Source: an uncultured bacterium
GTDB lineage: Bacteria > Cyanobacteriota > Vampirovibrionia > Gastranaerophilales > Gastranaerophilaceae
Length of the DNA: 5,583 nt
NCBI GenBank assembly: GCA_900553845.1
Contig: USEW01000122.1
Location: forward strand, 1 to 5,583
Direction of reading: 5' to 3'
The position numbers and the translations under genes were made by a program. The notes beneath the pieces were generated by a model, which made no database searches, was not told the origin of the DNA, and was given only the letters and a program-made list of their open reading frames with translations. This document shows positions 1-5,304 of the stretch, one piece after another (positions within the stretch are counted from its first letter, which is position 1; every line of letters begins with the position of its first letter).

Positions 1-471
1 GCCGAAAAGACCAAAAACTATACAGAAAAAGACAAAGCAATACCAAATTTCTTTGCTTAATAAAGAATCATTTAACATCTTCCATAATAAAAAAGGCATT
101 ATTGATATAAATAAAACAAATAATTTCATTCCCCATTTATGTTTTACATTTTTAATAAATTTAACTATTTTAACATTTTTACTTTTTGTTTCCAACATAT
201 TATAAAATATTGGTAAAACTAATAATTTCAAAAAACAAAACATTATAGCAATAATAATGAATAAAATCCAAAAAAAATTTGCTAATTCATTATTATATTT
301 TATTGCATATTCAGTCATATTATCACTATATGGTAGTTCAAGATAGGAATCTAGTAAATAAAGTAATATTCCCCATATGAATGTAACTACACAAACATCT
401 GCAAATAAGAAATTCACCAAAATAATATTAAAATAGTTAATTAAAAATTTTTTGGAACTTATTTTTTTCAT
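1..471 (-). CDS. Four-helix membrane protein, candidate immunity protein, paralogue of the 1191-652 gene (3' end beyond window)
   Basis: The open frame runs from ATG 471-469 to the left edge without a stop, giving 157 residues that lack the C-terminus. A TAA lies two codons upstream, so no earlier start is possible. Hydrophobic segments lie at about residues 13-42, 68-91, 117-134 and from 142 to the edge, with basic loops between. It is clearly related to the 179-residue protein at 1191-652: VNFLFADV (19-26) matches VNFFVADV, LPIFYNMLETKSKN (85-98) matches LPILYKILYEKSKN, FVLFISIMP matches FILFLTLIP, and GLFG (154-157) is identical even at the DNA level (bases 1-12 and 802-813). The loop after helix 1 is longer here. 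It follows an orphan toxin-like fragment and a terminator. No Shine-Dalgarno site is visible; a promoter abuts the ATG. I infer an inner-membrane immunity protein from the context. The family is not recognised by name; a small phage membrane protein of another role is possible. Confidence 0.75.
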   Translation of the reverse strand, partial: MKKISSKKFLINYFNIILVNFLFADVCVVTFIWGILLYLLDSYLELPYSDNMTEYAIKYNNELANFFWILFIIIAIMFCFLKLLVLPIFYNMLETKSKNVKIVKFIKNVKHKWGMKLFVLFISIMPFLLWKMLNDSLLSKEIWYCFVFFCIVFGLFG

Positions 472-506
472 AAGTTAGATATTAGCATATTAATAAAAAA
501 ATACAA
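472..506 (-). promoter_or_regulatory. Probable promoter of the 471-1 gene, starting a near-leaderless mRNA
   Basis: On the minus strand TTGTAT (506-501) and TAATAT (484-479) are 16 bases apart. The -10 box is followed by seven bases (CTAACTT) and then the ATG at 471, so the expected transcription start falls on or next to the start codon. The -35 box lies in the 3' arm of the preceding terminator. No ribosome binding site is present. The same arrangement precedes the paralogous gene. Confidence 0.5.
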
Positions 507-530
507 CCAGCCTTACGGCTAGTTGTATTT
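495..530 (-). terminator. Intrinsic terminator, possibly bidirectional
   Basis: On the minus strand, arms 530-517 (AAATACAACTAGCC) and 512-499 (GGCTGGTTGTATTT) form a 14-bp stem with a single T-G wobble, closed by a GTAA tetraloop. The run of T continues to 495. The plus strand also ends in TTTTT, so it may act in both directions. The stop codon of the orphan toxin-like fragment (521-519) lies within the 5' arm. Confidence 0.9.
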
Positions 531-668
531 TTCCCATTGACTTTTAGGAATTTTGATAATTATTAAATTATAAAAATTTTCAATAACTTTCCCACGTTGT
601 GCAGCATATGCAACACGAACTTTCCAATCCGGGTCATTTTTATTAACAACTTTAAAACACTTTCCTAT
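519..668 (-). pseudogene. Orphan C-terminal fragment resembling the end of the 3151-1265 toxin domain
   Basis: The frame closed by TAG 521-519 is open for 49 codons up to a TGA and contains no ATG, GTG or TTG that would give a plausible protein. From about residue 6 it has a real-protein look (NKNDPDWKVRVAYAAQRG, then NFYNLIIIKIPKSQW). Aligned without gaps, its AYAAQ...FYNLIIIKI matches AYYLQ...YYILVPIKF at the extreme C-terminus of the 628-residue protein, with 8 identities in 22 positions plus conservative changes. It is followed directly by a terminator and then a membrane-protein gene, exactly as the intact toxin gene is. Its first codons overlap the end of the 1191-652 gene. I infer a displaced toxin tip left by recombination of cassettes. 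Its GC is visibly higher than that of its neighbours. An unrelated gene remnant is the alternative; the WKVR stretch also faintly recalls HEAT-like repeats. Confidence 0.6.
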
Positions 669-1191
669 TCAATAAAGCTTTAACATTGCTTCGAAATTTC
701 ACACACCATTCATAAACTGTACAAACGTACTTATTTTCTTTATCTTTTTCTCTTCTCCACAATTTCTCAACTTCCCAAAAGAAAAACAGAAAAAGATAGC
801 TGCCGAAAAGACCCACGTATATAAATATTTGTATATATGGTAAAATAGAAATAGACTTTGCGTTGGAAATAAAAAATAAATATTCAGGTATTAGTGTTAA
901 AAATAAAATAAATATTTTAAAAAATATATTGTTTTTCAATAAATTTATAAAACCCAAAATTATTCTATTTTTGCTTTTTTCATATAATATTTTATATAAA
1001 ATTGGTAAAGAGATAAATTTTAAAATTGATAATATTGCAGCTAAATTGTTATAAATGTCATTCTCTTCATTGGCATATGCACACAACGCTAATATTATAT
1101 ATAACAATGTAACATCCGCAACAAAAAAATTAACAAAAATGATAAGCAAAACTTGGAATATAAAACTTAATGTGTCTTTTATAAATTTCAT
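652..1191 (-). CDS. Four-helix membrane protein, candidate immunity protein for the upstream toxin
   Basis: A complete 179-residue protein with hydrophobic segments at about 9-36, 47-67, 88-108 and 115-138, and a basic, soluble tail (WRREKDKENK, then to residue 179). Conserved with its paralogue at 471-1 are VNFFVADV (20-27, with a buried Asp26), LPILYKILYEKSKN (62-75), FILFLTLIP and GLFG (127-130). ATG 1191 is chosen because both paralogues then have the same 18-19 residues before VNF, and no other Met codon exists in frame. There is no Shine-Dalgarno site, and a promoter abuts the start. It lies directly downstream of the toxin-like gene but is separated from it by a terminator, so it seems expressed on its own. 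Small four-helix inner-membrane proteins are known to protect against some colicin-M-family bacteriocins (PmiA for pyocin M); the immunity role here is inferred from order and duplication, not from recognised homology. Confidence 0.8.
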   Translation of the reverse strand: MKFIKDTLSFIFQVLLIIFVNFFVADVTLLYIILALCAYANEENDIYNNLAAILSILKFISLPILYKILYEKSKNRIILGFINLLKNNIFFKIFILFLTLIPEYLFFISNAKSISILPYIQIFIYVGLFGSYLFLFFFWEVEKLWRREKDKENKYVCTVYEWCVKFRSNVKALLNRKVF

Positions 1192-1226
1192 TCATTAATA
1201 ATATTTAATATTGATTAAAAAGTCAA
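1192..1226 (-). promoter_or_regulatory. Probable promoter of the 1191-652 gene, leaderless start
   Basis: On the minus strand TTGACT (1226-1221) and TATTAT (1203-1198) are exactly 17 bases apart, close to a sigma-70 consensus. Only six bases separate the -10 box from ATG 1191, so transcription should start at or beside the A of the start codon. The -35 box is part of the 3' arm of the toxin-gene terminator. Confidence 0.6.
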
Positions 1227-1256
1227 GCCAAATTATATAAATATTCGGCTTGACTT
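1217..1256 (-). terminator. Intrinsic terminator of the toxin-like gene
   Basis: On the minus strand AAGTCAAGCC (1256-1247) pairs with GGCTTGACTT (1229-1220) in a perfect 10-bp stem around a 17-base AT loop, followed by T to 1217. It begins 9 bases after the toxin-like gene's stop codon. Confidence 0.85.
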
Positions 1257-1264
1257 ATTTATTG

Positions 1265-3151
1265 TTACAATTTGAATTTTATAGGTACTAGAATATAATA
1301 TTTGTCTATTTTATTATTAACTTGCAAATAATAAGCAATATTATTTGTTAATTCTGTTTTGTTATTATTATACCAATTTAACAAATCAGATTTATTATAA
1401 GGTAAAAGATCAAAATCATAAATATCATATAGAACACCATTAAAATAACCTTGATTATCTATATATGGGTTCAATATTGTTCCATGGCCGATTGAAAAAT
1501 GCAAGTTTCTATCCTGATTCAATTCTATGCCGATTTTATCAGTTTTAAATATATTTCGATTTGAATCAAATGATGACATAACTTGCTTTTGCAACTGTGG
1601 TGATGCTGACAATTTTTTACTCATATCACTATCATTTGCAAACGCCACACCATGCCATTTCGGGTCAATTGCCAAACCCGGACTGTTCAAGTTGTATTGC
1701 TGCATAATGCCCACATTGTTTTCTGGTTTTAATATCATGTACTGATTATTATCACTAATGTTCTTAAATTTATCAATAGACAAATCCATTAACAACTGTG
1801 CTTCAGGACGTTCCTTATTTAAATGATTATTCGCTGCACGTAACCCAATTGCAGCAACTTTCCCAGCATTTTCTAATGCTTCATCCTTAAAATCATTAAT
1901 TGAATCTTGAATATTTGTTTTAACTTCATCAACAATTTGCATTGGGTTGTAATTATTTACAGTTTGGGGCAACTGACTAACATCAACTTGACTCATAATG
2001 TCTGGATATAGGTTTTTTAGAAGTATTAGGTCTTGCTGCTGCATAAGTTCGTCATAATTATCAACACCACCGTTTAATGTTAAAGGTGCGGCTGCTCCTG
2101 TCATTTGCGACTTTTGGAATAGTTTCTCACGTAAGCTTTTAAACTCGCTTGATGGCTCAATTTGACCCTCAAGCTCATAAGCTTTGTTTTGAAGCCCTTC
2201 ACTCAATTCTGCAATTCGGTCAAGTTCTTCCAATGAACCTTCCGGCATGTCATTTTTTATGTATGCATCAAAACGTTTAGAAACCGTGTCAATGCCTTTC
2301 AAATCGTGATATAGCTCAGCAAGTTTCGGATTTTCCAATATTTTATCTCCAACTTTTGAACCTATTTTTCCAAATACAGAACCAACTGTCGGCAATAGAC
2401 CAAGCGCGTTTGTCATTATTTTCAACAAATCCTTATCCTTGCCTTTTGAAGCCTTCACGATATTGATTACTTTCGGGACCACATCTGATGCGATTGAGAC
2501 AACCTGACCCAAAATCGGATTCACCGTATTTAATGCTTCGCTAATTCCAAGTGTTTGAATCAAATGGCCCCAGTCGACTTCAAGGAAATCACCCTCTATC
2601 ATTTGACCTACACTTTTTACAACAAATTCAAGTTCTTGTTTTAATATTTCCTTTGATTCTTCACTTGGTTCATCCGGCAATTGTTTCCATATACCATCAA
2701 AACTCATTAACCCCTGGGCAACGGCATTTGTTACTGATAGTGCATCTTTCACTTTACCTTCTGGCAAATAGCTTATTATCTCTGTCACTGTTTGTTTTAG
2801 TTCTTCTAGTCTTTCTGCAGCGTCTTTGCCTTGTCCGTCTTGCATTACACCATAACCGTCAAATTTATTAAGCGTGTTTAACAAATTATCACGGGCTTCA
2901 CTTTGCGGCATTTGTGAAATTGACTCTTTTAAGCGCTCTAAAAAGCCTTTGTCTTCCATGCCATAATATGGATCCTTAATTCTATCACCTGCAAATCCTA
3001 GCGGGTTTTGGATTTTGTCATCTTTAAAAATAGTCATTAGAGCTTTTCCTGGTAATCGTCTCCAGTATGACGGAACCTCCGTACCATCTGCTCTTACATA
3101 GCCGTTTATTAATATCTTATCCCCATTTACACTTGATGGTGATTGGTTCAT
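1265..3151 (-). CDS. Large multi-domain protein with a divergent colicin-M-like C-terminal domain, candidate polymorphic toxin
   Basis: 628 residues from ATG 3151, which has a near-perfect Shine-Dalgarno (AAAGGAGG, 3163-3156); the frame stays open upstream, but that part runs through a terminator. Residues 14-31 hold a short motif (ILINGYVRADGTEVPSYWRR); 55-190 and 270-345 are charged and helical; 200-268 is Gly/Val/Ile-rich and weakly hydrophobic, possibly membrane-active or translocation-related. A QTVNNYNPMQ linker (396-405) precedes a second helical part. Residues 551-628 form a probable beta domain: SIGHGTILNPYIDNQGYFNG, then LYDIYDFD, ending in YYILVPIKFKL. From memory, colicin M ends with YNGVVRSYDDKYDFN and EYQILLPGEIHIK; its catalytic D-x-Y-D would correspond to D576, Y578, D579. 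The His-Arg pair that follows in colicin M is replaced by Y585-N586, so activity may differ or be lost. No signal peptide. It is followed by a probable immunity gene and preceded by phage genes. An internal virion protein is the main alternative. Confidence 0.6.
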   Translation of the reverse strand: MNQSPSSVNGDKILINGYVRADGTEVPSYWRRLPGKALMTIFKDDKIQNPLGFAGDRIKDPYYGMEDKGFLERLKESISQMPQSEARDNLLNTLNKFDGYGVMQDGQGKDAAERLEELKQTVTEIISYLPEGKVKDALSVTNAVAQGLMSFDGIWKQLPDEPSEESKEILKQELEFVVKSVGQMIEGDFLEVDWGHLIQTLGISEALNTVNPILGQVVSIASDVVPKVINIVKASKGKDKDLLKIMTNALGLLPTVGSVFGKIGSKVGDKILENPKLAELYHDLKGIDTVSKRFDAYIKNDMPEGSLEELDRIAELSEGLQNKAYELEGQIEPSSEFKSLREKLFQKSQMTGAAAPLTLNGGVDNYDELMQQQDLILLKNLYPDIMSQVDVSQLPQTVNNYNPMQIVDEVKTNIQDSINDFKDEALENAGKVAAIGLRAANNHLNKERPEAQLLMDLSIDKFKNISDNNQYMILKPENNVGIMQQYNLNSPGLAIDPKWHGVAFANDSDMSKKLSASPQLQKQVMSSFDSNRNIFKTDKIGIELNQDRNLHFSIGHGTILNPYIDNQGYFNGVLYDIYDFDLLPYNKSDLLNWYNNNKTELTNNIAYYLQVNNKIDKYYILVPIKFKL

Positions 3152-3163
3152 ATATCCTCCTTT
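3152..3163 (-). promoter_or_regulatory. Strong ribosome binding site deciding the start at 3151
   Basis: AAAGGAGG at 3163-3156 on the minus strand, four bases before ATG 3151. It argues for the 628-residue start rather than upstream in-frame Met codons such as 3274, which would translate through the terminator hairpin. Confidence 0.9.
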
Positions 3164-3173
3164 AAATTTGGTT

Positions 3174-3209
3174 AAAAAAACAAAAAAAGCCTGTCTTGAA
3201 AAGACAGGC
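3174..3209 (-). terminator. Strong intrinsic terminator just upstream of the toxin-like gene
   Basis: On the minus strand GCCTGTCTT (3209-3201) pairs with AAGACAGGC (3197-3189) around a three-base loop, followed by seven T, one G and seven T (3188-3174). It ends the phage gene operon, but also lies only 10 bases before the Shine-Dalgarno of the next gene, so it may serve as an attenuator for that gene. Confidence 0.9.
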
Positions 3210-3260
3210 ATATAAATATGTGGGTATATAAAAATAGAAGTGTATGTCATATGAAAAAAA

Positions 3261-3617
3261 TTAAATCTGTGCATTGTAAAATTTTATGTAATACTGTTCA
3301 TTAGCAAAACAATCAATTTTTTTGTCAAGTAATTTTTTCTTTAATGTTGGGTTATTTGCGACATAACTTTCAAACTGAACCCCATTAATAAGCGACTCAG
3401 TTTTGTTTTGCCGGTTAAAAAGCTTGTAAACACTTTTTATTGAAAAAATAAATTCTGGTGGAAGCTTTTCAAAATCAACAATAATATCGTTATCTTTCTT
3501 ATTTTTTTGTTCTTCAAGCTCTTGATTGGCTTCCTGAGCAAATTTTTGCATCATAAGTTCGTCAAAAGACATGGAAGAAGAACGAATAATATTATCTAAA
3601 TTATCTTTATTTTTCAT
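3261..3617 (-). CDS. Unrecognised 118-residue protein in the phage operon
   Basis: ATG 3617 is preceded by AAAGGTGG (3630-3623) and starts 13 bases after the stop of the adaptor-like gene, so the two are surely co-transcribed; an in-frame ATG at 3656 overlapping that gene lacks such a site. The first 45 residues are polar and helical (MSFDELMMQKF, then QEANQELEEQKNKKDND), probably a coiled or extended arm. The rest is compact (FEKLPPEFIFSIKSVYKLFN, then INGVQFESYVANNPTLKKKL). No signal peptide, membrane segment or catalytic motif is seen. By position, behind a head-tail adaptor homologue and before a terminator, it may be a small virion or assembly protein. I do not recognise the family. Confidence 0.8.
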   Translation of the reverse strand: MKNKDNLDNIIRSSSMSFDELMMQKFAQEANQELEEQKNKKDNDIIVDFEKLPPEFIFSIKSVYKLFNRQNKTESLINGVQFESYVANNPTLKKKLLDKKIDCFANEQYYIKFYNAQI

Positions 3618-3630
3618 AAAAACCACCTTT

Positions 3631-4260
3631 CTAAAAACTAATAAACGGGAAATCATAAGAAGTTCTGACTGATTTTGATCTTAAATTTGATAAGGCATCA
3701 TTAAACATAGAAAACCAGTACTTAAACTTAACATGACCGGGATTCCCTTTAAATTTCATACAAGTTCCATAAACAAGAACCATTTCAGCATATGGTAAAG
3801 GCAGCAGACTAACATCGTTTTCATTTTCAAAAACACTTTGCTCGCAACCATTTTTGTCAACAACGGAATTGTCGGTATAATAGGTAACAATAGCTTTTTT
3901 TTCTTCATCAAACTTAGGAAGTAAAATGTAATTATCAAAAACAGAAAATGAATGTGAGTGCGATTCATTATACAAAATTTTTTTGTAATTTGGTTGAAAG
4001 CGATAACAAACGCCGTCAACAGAAAACGAGTCGATACGACCAAAGATGGGATTGACAATTTTAGAAGTGGATGATGGAATTTCTAAAGTTGTTTCTCTGA
4101 GCAAAAAATCCCAATCATAAGATGTACAAATTTCAGTATTAACACGAGCTAAAATCTGTTTGATTTTAATATGATCCTGCTTAACAAGCTCATCAAAGTT
4201 AACAACATTACGATAATTCATCTCAGTTAGAATTTTATTAACAAGTTCTAAATAATTCAT
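3631..4260 (-). CDS. Phage head-tail adaptor-like protein
   Basis: 209 residues from ATG 4260, with an AAAGAGG ribosome site eight bases upstream. The N-terminal half matches the general pattern of podophage-type adaptor proteins that join the portal to the tail: MNYLELVNKILTEMN, then a helix with IKQILARVNTEICTS (33-47), directly followed by an aromatic YDWDFLLRE (48-56). The middle is beta-rich (FGRIDSFSVDGVCYRF, then a YNES...HSFSVFDNYILLPKF part). A helical C-terminal region follows (LLPLPYAEMVLVYGTCMKFK onward), as in adaptors where helices pack on the portal. It would act as a ring component in the virion neck. It lies between a terminator and the 118-residue gene. The assignment rests on pattern recall rather than a strict motif; a different small structural protein is possible. 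Confidence 0.6.
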   Translation of the reverse strand: MNYLELVNKILTEMNYRNVVNFDELVKQDHIKIKQILARVNTEICTSYDWDFLLRETTLEIPSSTSKIVNPIFGRIDSFSVDGVCYRFQPNYKKILYNESHSHSFSVFDNYILLPKFDEEKKAIVTYYTDNSVVDKNGCEQSVFENENDVSLLPLPYAEMVLVYGTCMKFKGNPGHVKFKYWFSMFNDALSNLRSKSVRTSYDFPFISF

Positions 4261-4293
4261 AAAAAATACCTCTTTTTTCTAAAACTAAAGTAA

Positions 4294-4323
4294 TAAAAAG
4301 TCATCACAAAAATTGTGATGACT
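4294..4323 (-). terminator. Intrinsic terminator between the terminase gene and the adaptor-like gene
   Basis: On the minus strand a perfect 11-bp stem forms from AGTCATCACAA (4323-4313) and TTGTGATGACT (4309-4299), with a three-base loop, followed by TTTTT (4298-4294). It lies 33 bases before ATG 4260 with no clear promoter between, so the adaptor-like gene depends on readthrough or a non-consensus promoter. Confidence 0.85.
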
Positions 4324-4394
4324 AAAACTCACTGTCAAAAAACATAAACAATGAAAGGAAATAACAAAATGGATATAGAAGATAATAGAATAAA

Positions 4395-4880
4395 TTATAA
4401 TTTGGTTTCATCAAGATTATTGATAATATTAATCCTCGGGGATTCAAGATCATCATAGGACTCATCTCTTTCATCAAATCTTGAATTAGCTGGAGAAAAA
4501 TTAAGCTGTTTACATAGATTTTCAAGTGCCTTTAAAGCAACCGCAACGTCTTTTTGTTTCTTAACGGTTCTTCCAGCGCCTGTTCGTCCATGGTTTTCTG
4601 ATTCATTTATACAGTCCGGCTCAATATTATTTAAAGAATTTTCAATAATATCGACTAATTTTTTAACAATATAAGCTTTTGAAATATTTAAAGTTTTGGT
4701 CTGCGAAGATAAAATACAGTTAATTTCATCGATAATATACTGATTGTCAAGAAGTGTTTGAGCAGCAGAGGCAGCATTTTTTTCGCAATAACCTGCATCA
4801 ATAGCTGACTTAATAGGATTTAAAGTATCGATATAAACTGTAATAAATTTTTTCTGAACATTAGATAACTTTTTTTTCAT
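4395..4880 (-). CDS. terS: Phage small terminase subunit (Terminase_2-type)
   Basis: 161 residues from ATG 4880, preceded by TGAGG five bases upstream. The N-terminus has the family's hallmark: LSNVQKKFITVYIDTLNPIK (5-24), then SAIDAGYCEKNAASAAQTLL (25-44) and NQYIIDEIN (46-54), a helix-turn-helix DNA-binding part that recognises phage DNA for packaging. The middle (57-85) is an oligomerisation-type helical region, and RTGAGRTVKKQKDVAVALKA with ALENLCKQLNF (about 99-128) is typical of the C-terminal half. Length is in the usual range. The usual partner, the large terminase ATPase, is not the next gene: a terminator and the adaptor-like gene follow instead. It starts 35 bases after the LuxR-type gene, so the two are probably co-transcribed. 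Confidence 0.85.
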   Translation of the reverse strand: MKKKLSNVQKKFITVYIDTLNPIKSAIDAGYCEKNAASAAQTLLDNQYIIDEINCILSSQTKTLNISKAYIVKKLVDIIENSLNNIEPDCINESENHGRTGAGRTVKKQKDVAVALKALENLCKQLNFSPANSRFDERDESYDDLESPRINIINNLDETKL

Positions 4881-4915
4881 AAAAACCTCAAAACAAACTA
4901 AACAAGAATTTGCAA

Positions 4916-5119
4916 TTATGCTTCATCTTTATCTTTAAAATTACGTATAAAGAAACAAGCAGCACTAACACGATTACGAACACCAAGTTTAATAAAAATC
5001 CGGTTAACATGAGTTTGTACAGTACGTGTTGAAATACCTAATTTTGATGCAATTTCTTTATCTGTAAGACCGTAGGGTAAATATGATAAAATTTCAATTT
5101 CCCGATTTGAGAGTTTCAT
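4916..5119 (-). CDS. Small LuxR/GerE-type helix-turn-helix regulator
   Basis: 67 residues from ATG 5119, chosen because AAGG lies 11 bases upstream and residue 3 begins the conserved domain; the open frame extends 35 codons further but shows nothing conserved there. The whole protein is one GerE domain: LSNREIEILSYLPYGLTDKE (3-22), then IASKLGISTRTVQTHVNRIF (23-42) containing the recognition helix, and KLGVRNRVSAACFF (44-57). No receiver or ligand-binding domain is present, so activity may depend on its amount, on dimer formation or on a partner. It is first in the phage gene cluster and divergent from the 5305 gene, suggesting a regulator of one or both. An inverted repeat overlaps its probable promoter. 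Confidence 0.88.
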   Translation of the reverse strand: MKLSNREIEILSYLPYGLTDKEIASKLGISTRTVQTHVNRIFIKLGVRNRVSAACFFIRNFKDKDEA

Positions 5120-5164
5120 AATAATATAATCCTTAACTAGCAGTAGGAGAATTAAATTTGCGAC

Positions 5165-5193
5165 ATTATATCTCAAAAAACATGCTAAAAGAG
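5165..5193 (-). promoter_or_regulatory. Possible promoter of the LuxR-type gene
   Basis: On the minus strand a perfect TATAAT lies at 5170-5165. At the right distance upstream (spacer 16-17) there is only a poor -35 (CTCTTT or TCTTTT, 5193-5187). This would suit a promoter needing an activator. Confidence 0.4.
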
Positions 5194-5198
5194 ATATA
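5167..5198. promoter_or_regulatory. Inverted repeat, candidate operator in the divergent intergenic region
   Basis: TATATCTC (5167-5174) and GAGATATA (5191-5198) are perfect 8-bp inverted arms separated by 16 bases. The left arm covers most of the TATAAT of the LuxR-type gene and the right arm covers its -35 position. Spacing of 24 bases between arm centres is about two DNA turns, suitable for a protein dimer or tetramer. No T-run follows, so it is unlikely to be a terminator. Confidence 0.45.
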
Positions 5199-5237
5199 TA
5201 TTTTCCACTAAAATTTATATACAAATGAAATAAAAAC

Positions 5238-5267
5238 TTGACAATAATTAAAAAATATAATTATATA
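5238..5267 (+). promoter_or_regulatory. Promoter of the plus-strand membrane gene
   Basis: A perfect TTGACA (5238-5243) is followed after 18 bases by TATATA (5262-5267), or after 17 by TTATAT. Start would be near 5274, leaving about 30 bases of leader with GGAG at 5291-5294 before ATG 5305. Confidence 0.6.
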
Positions 5268-5304
5268 TAAATAGTCAAAAATATAAATTAGGAGTGTGAT
5301 CATA

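Noticed and set aside
863..1054. Plus-strand frame inside the membrane-protein gene
   Set aside because: Lys/Ile/Asn-rich shadow of an AT-rich antisense gene, with no ribosome site.
1527..1745. Plus-strand frame opposite the C-terminal part of the toxin-like gene
   Set aside because: No ribosome site or conserved pattern; antisense shadow.
2551..2871. Plus-strand frame inside the toxin-like gene
   Set aside because: Leu/His/Ser-rich shadow opposite a well supported gene.
3152..3274. N-terminal extension of the toxin-like gene to ATG 3274 (669 residues)
   Set aside because: The extension reads through a strong terminator hairpin and T-tract and has no ribosome site, while ATG 3151 has AAAGGAGG.
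3618..3656. Upstream ATG 3656 for the 118-residue gene
   Set aside because: It overlaps the adaptor-like gene and lacks a ribosome site; ATG 3617 has AAAGGTGG at ideal distance.
3756..4058. Second minus-strand frame within the adaptor-like gene
   Set aside because: Out-of-frame shadow of the 209-residue protein, which has the ribosome site and the adaptor pattern.
4370..4459. Short plus-strand frame starting ATGGATATAGAAG after a GGAAA sequence
   Set aside because: Only 29 codons, mostly antisense to the terminase gene, with no promoter seen.
4322..4525. Minus-strand frame overlapping the end of the terminase gene and its terminator
   Set aside because: Runs out of frame through terminase codons and ends in the terminator; no start signal.
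5167..5198. Inverted repeat as a terminator
   Set aside because: Long 16-base spacer, weak AT-rich arms and no T-run on either side; its place over a promoter suits an operator better.
5120..5224. Upstream ATG 5224 for the LuxR-type gene
   Set aside because: It would make the inverted repeat and the TATAAT box coding; the added 35 residues show no conserved feature.
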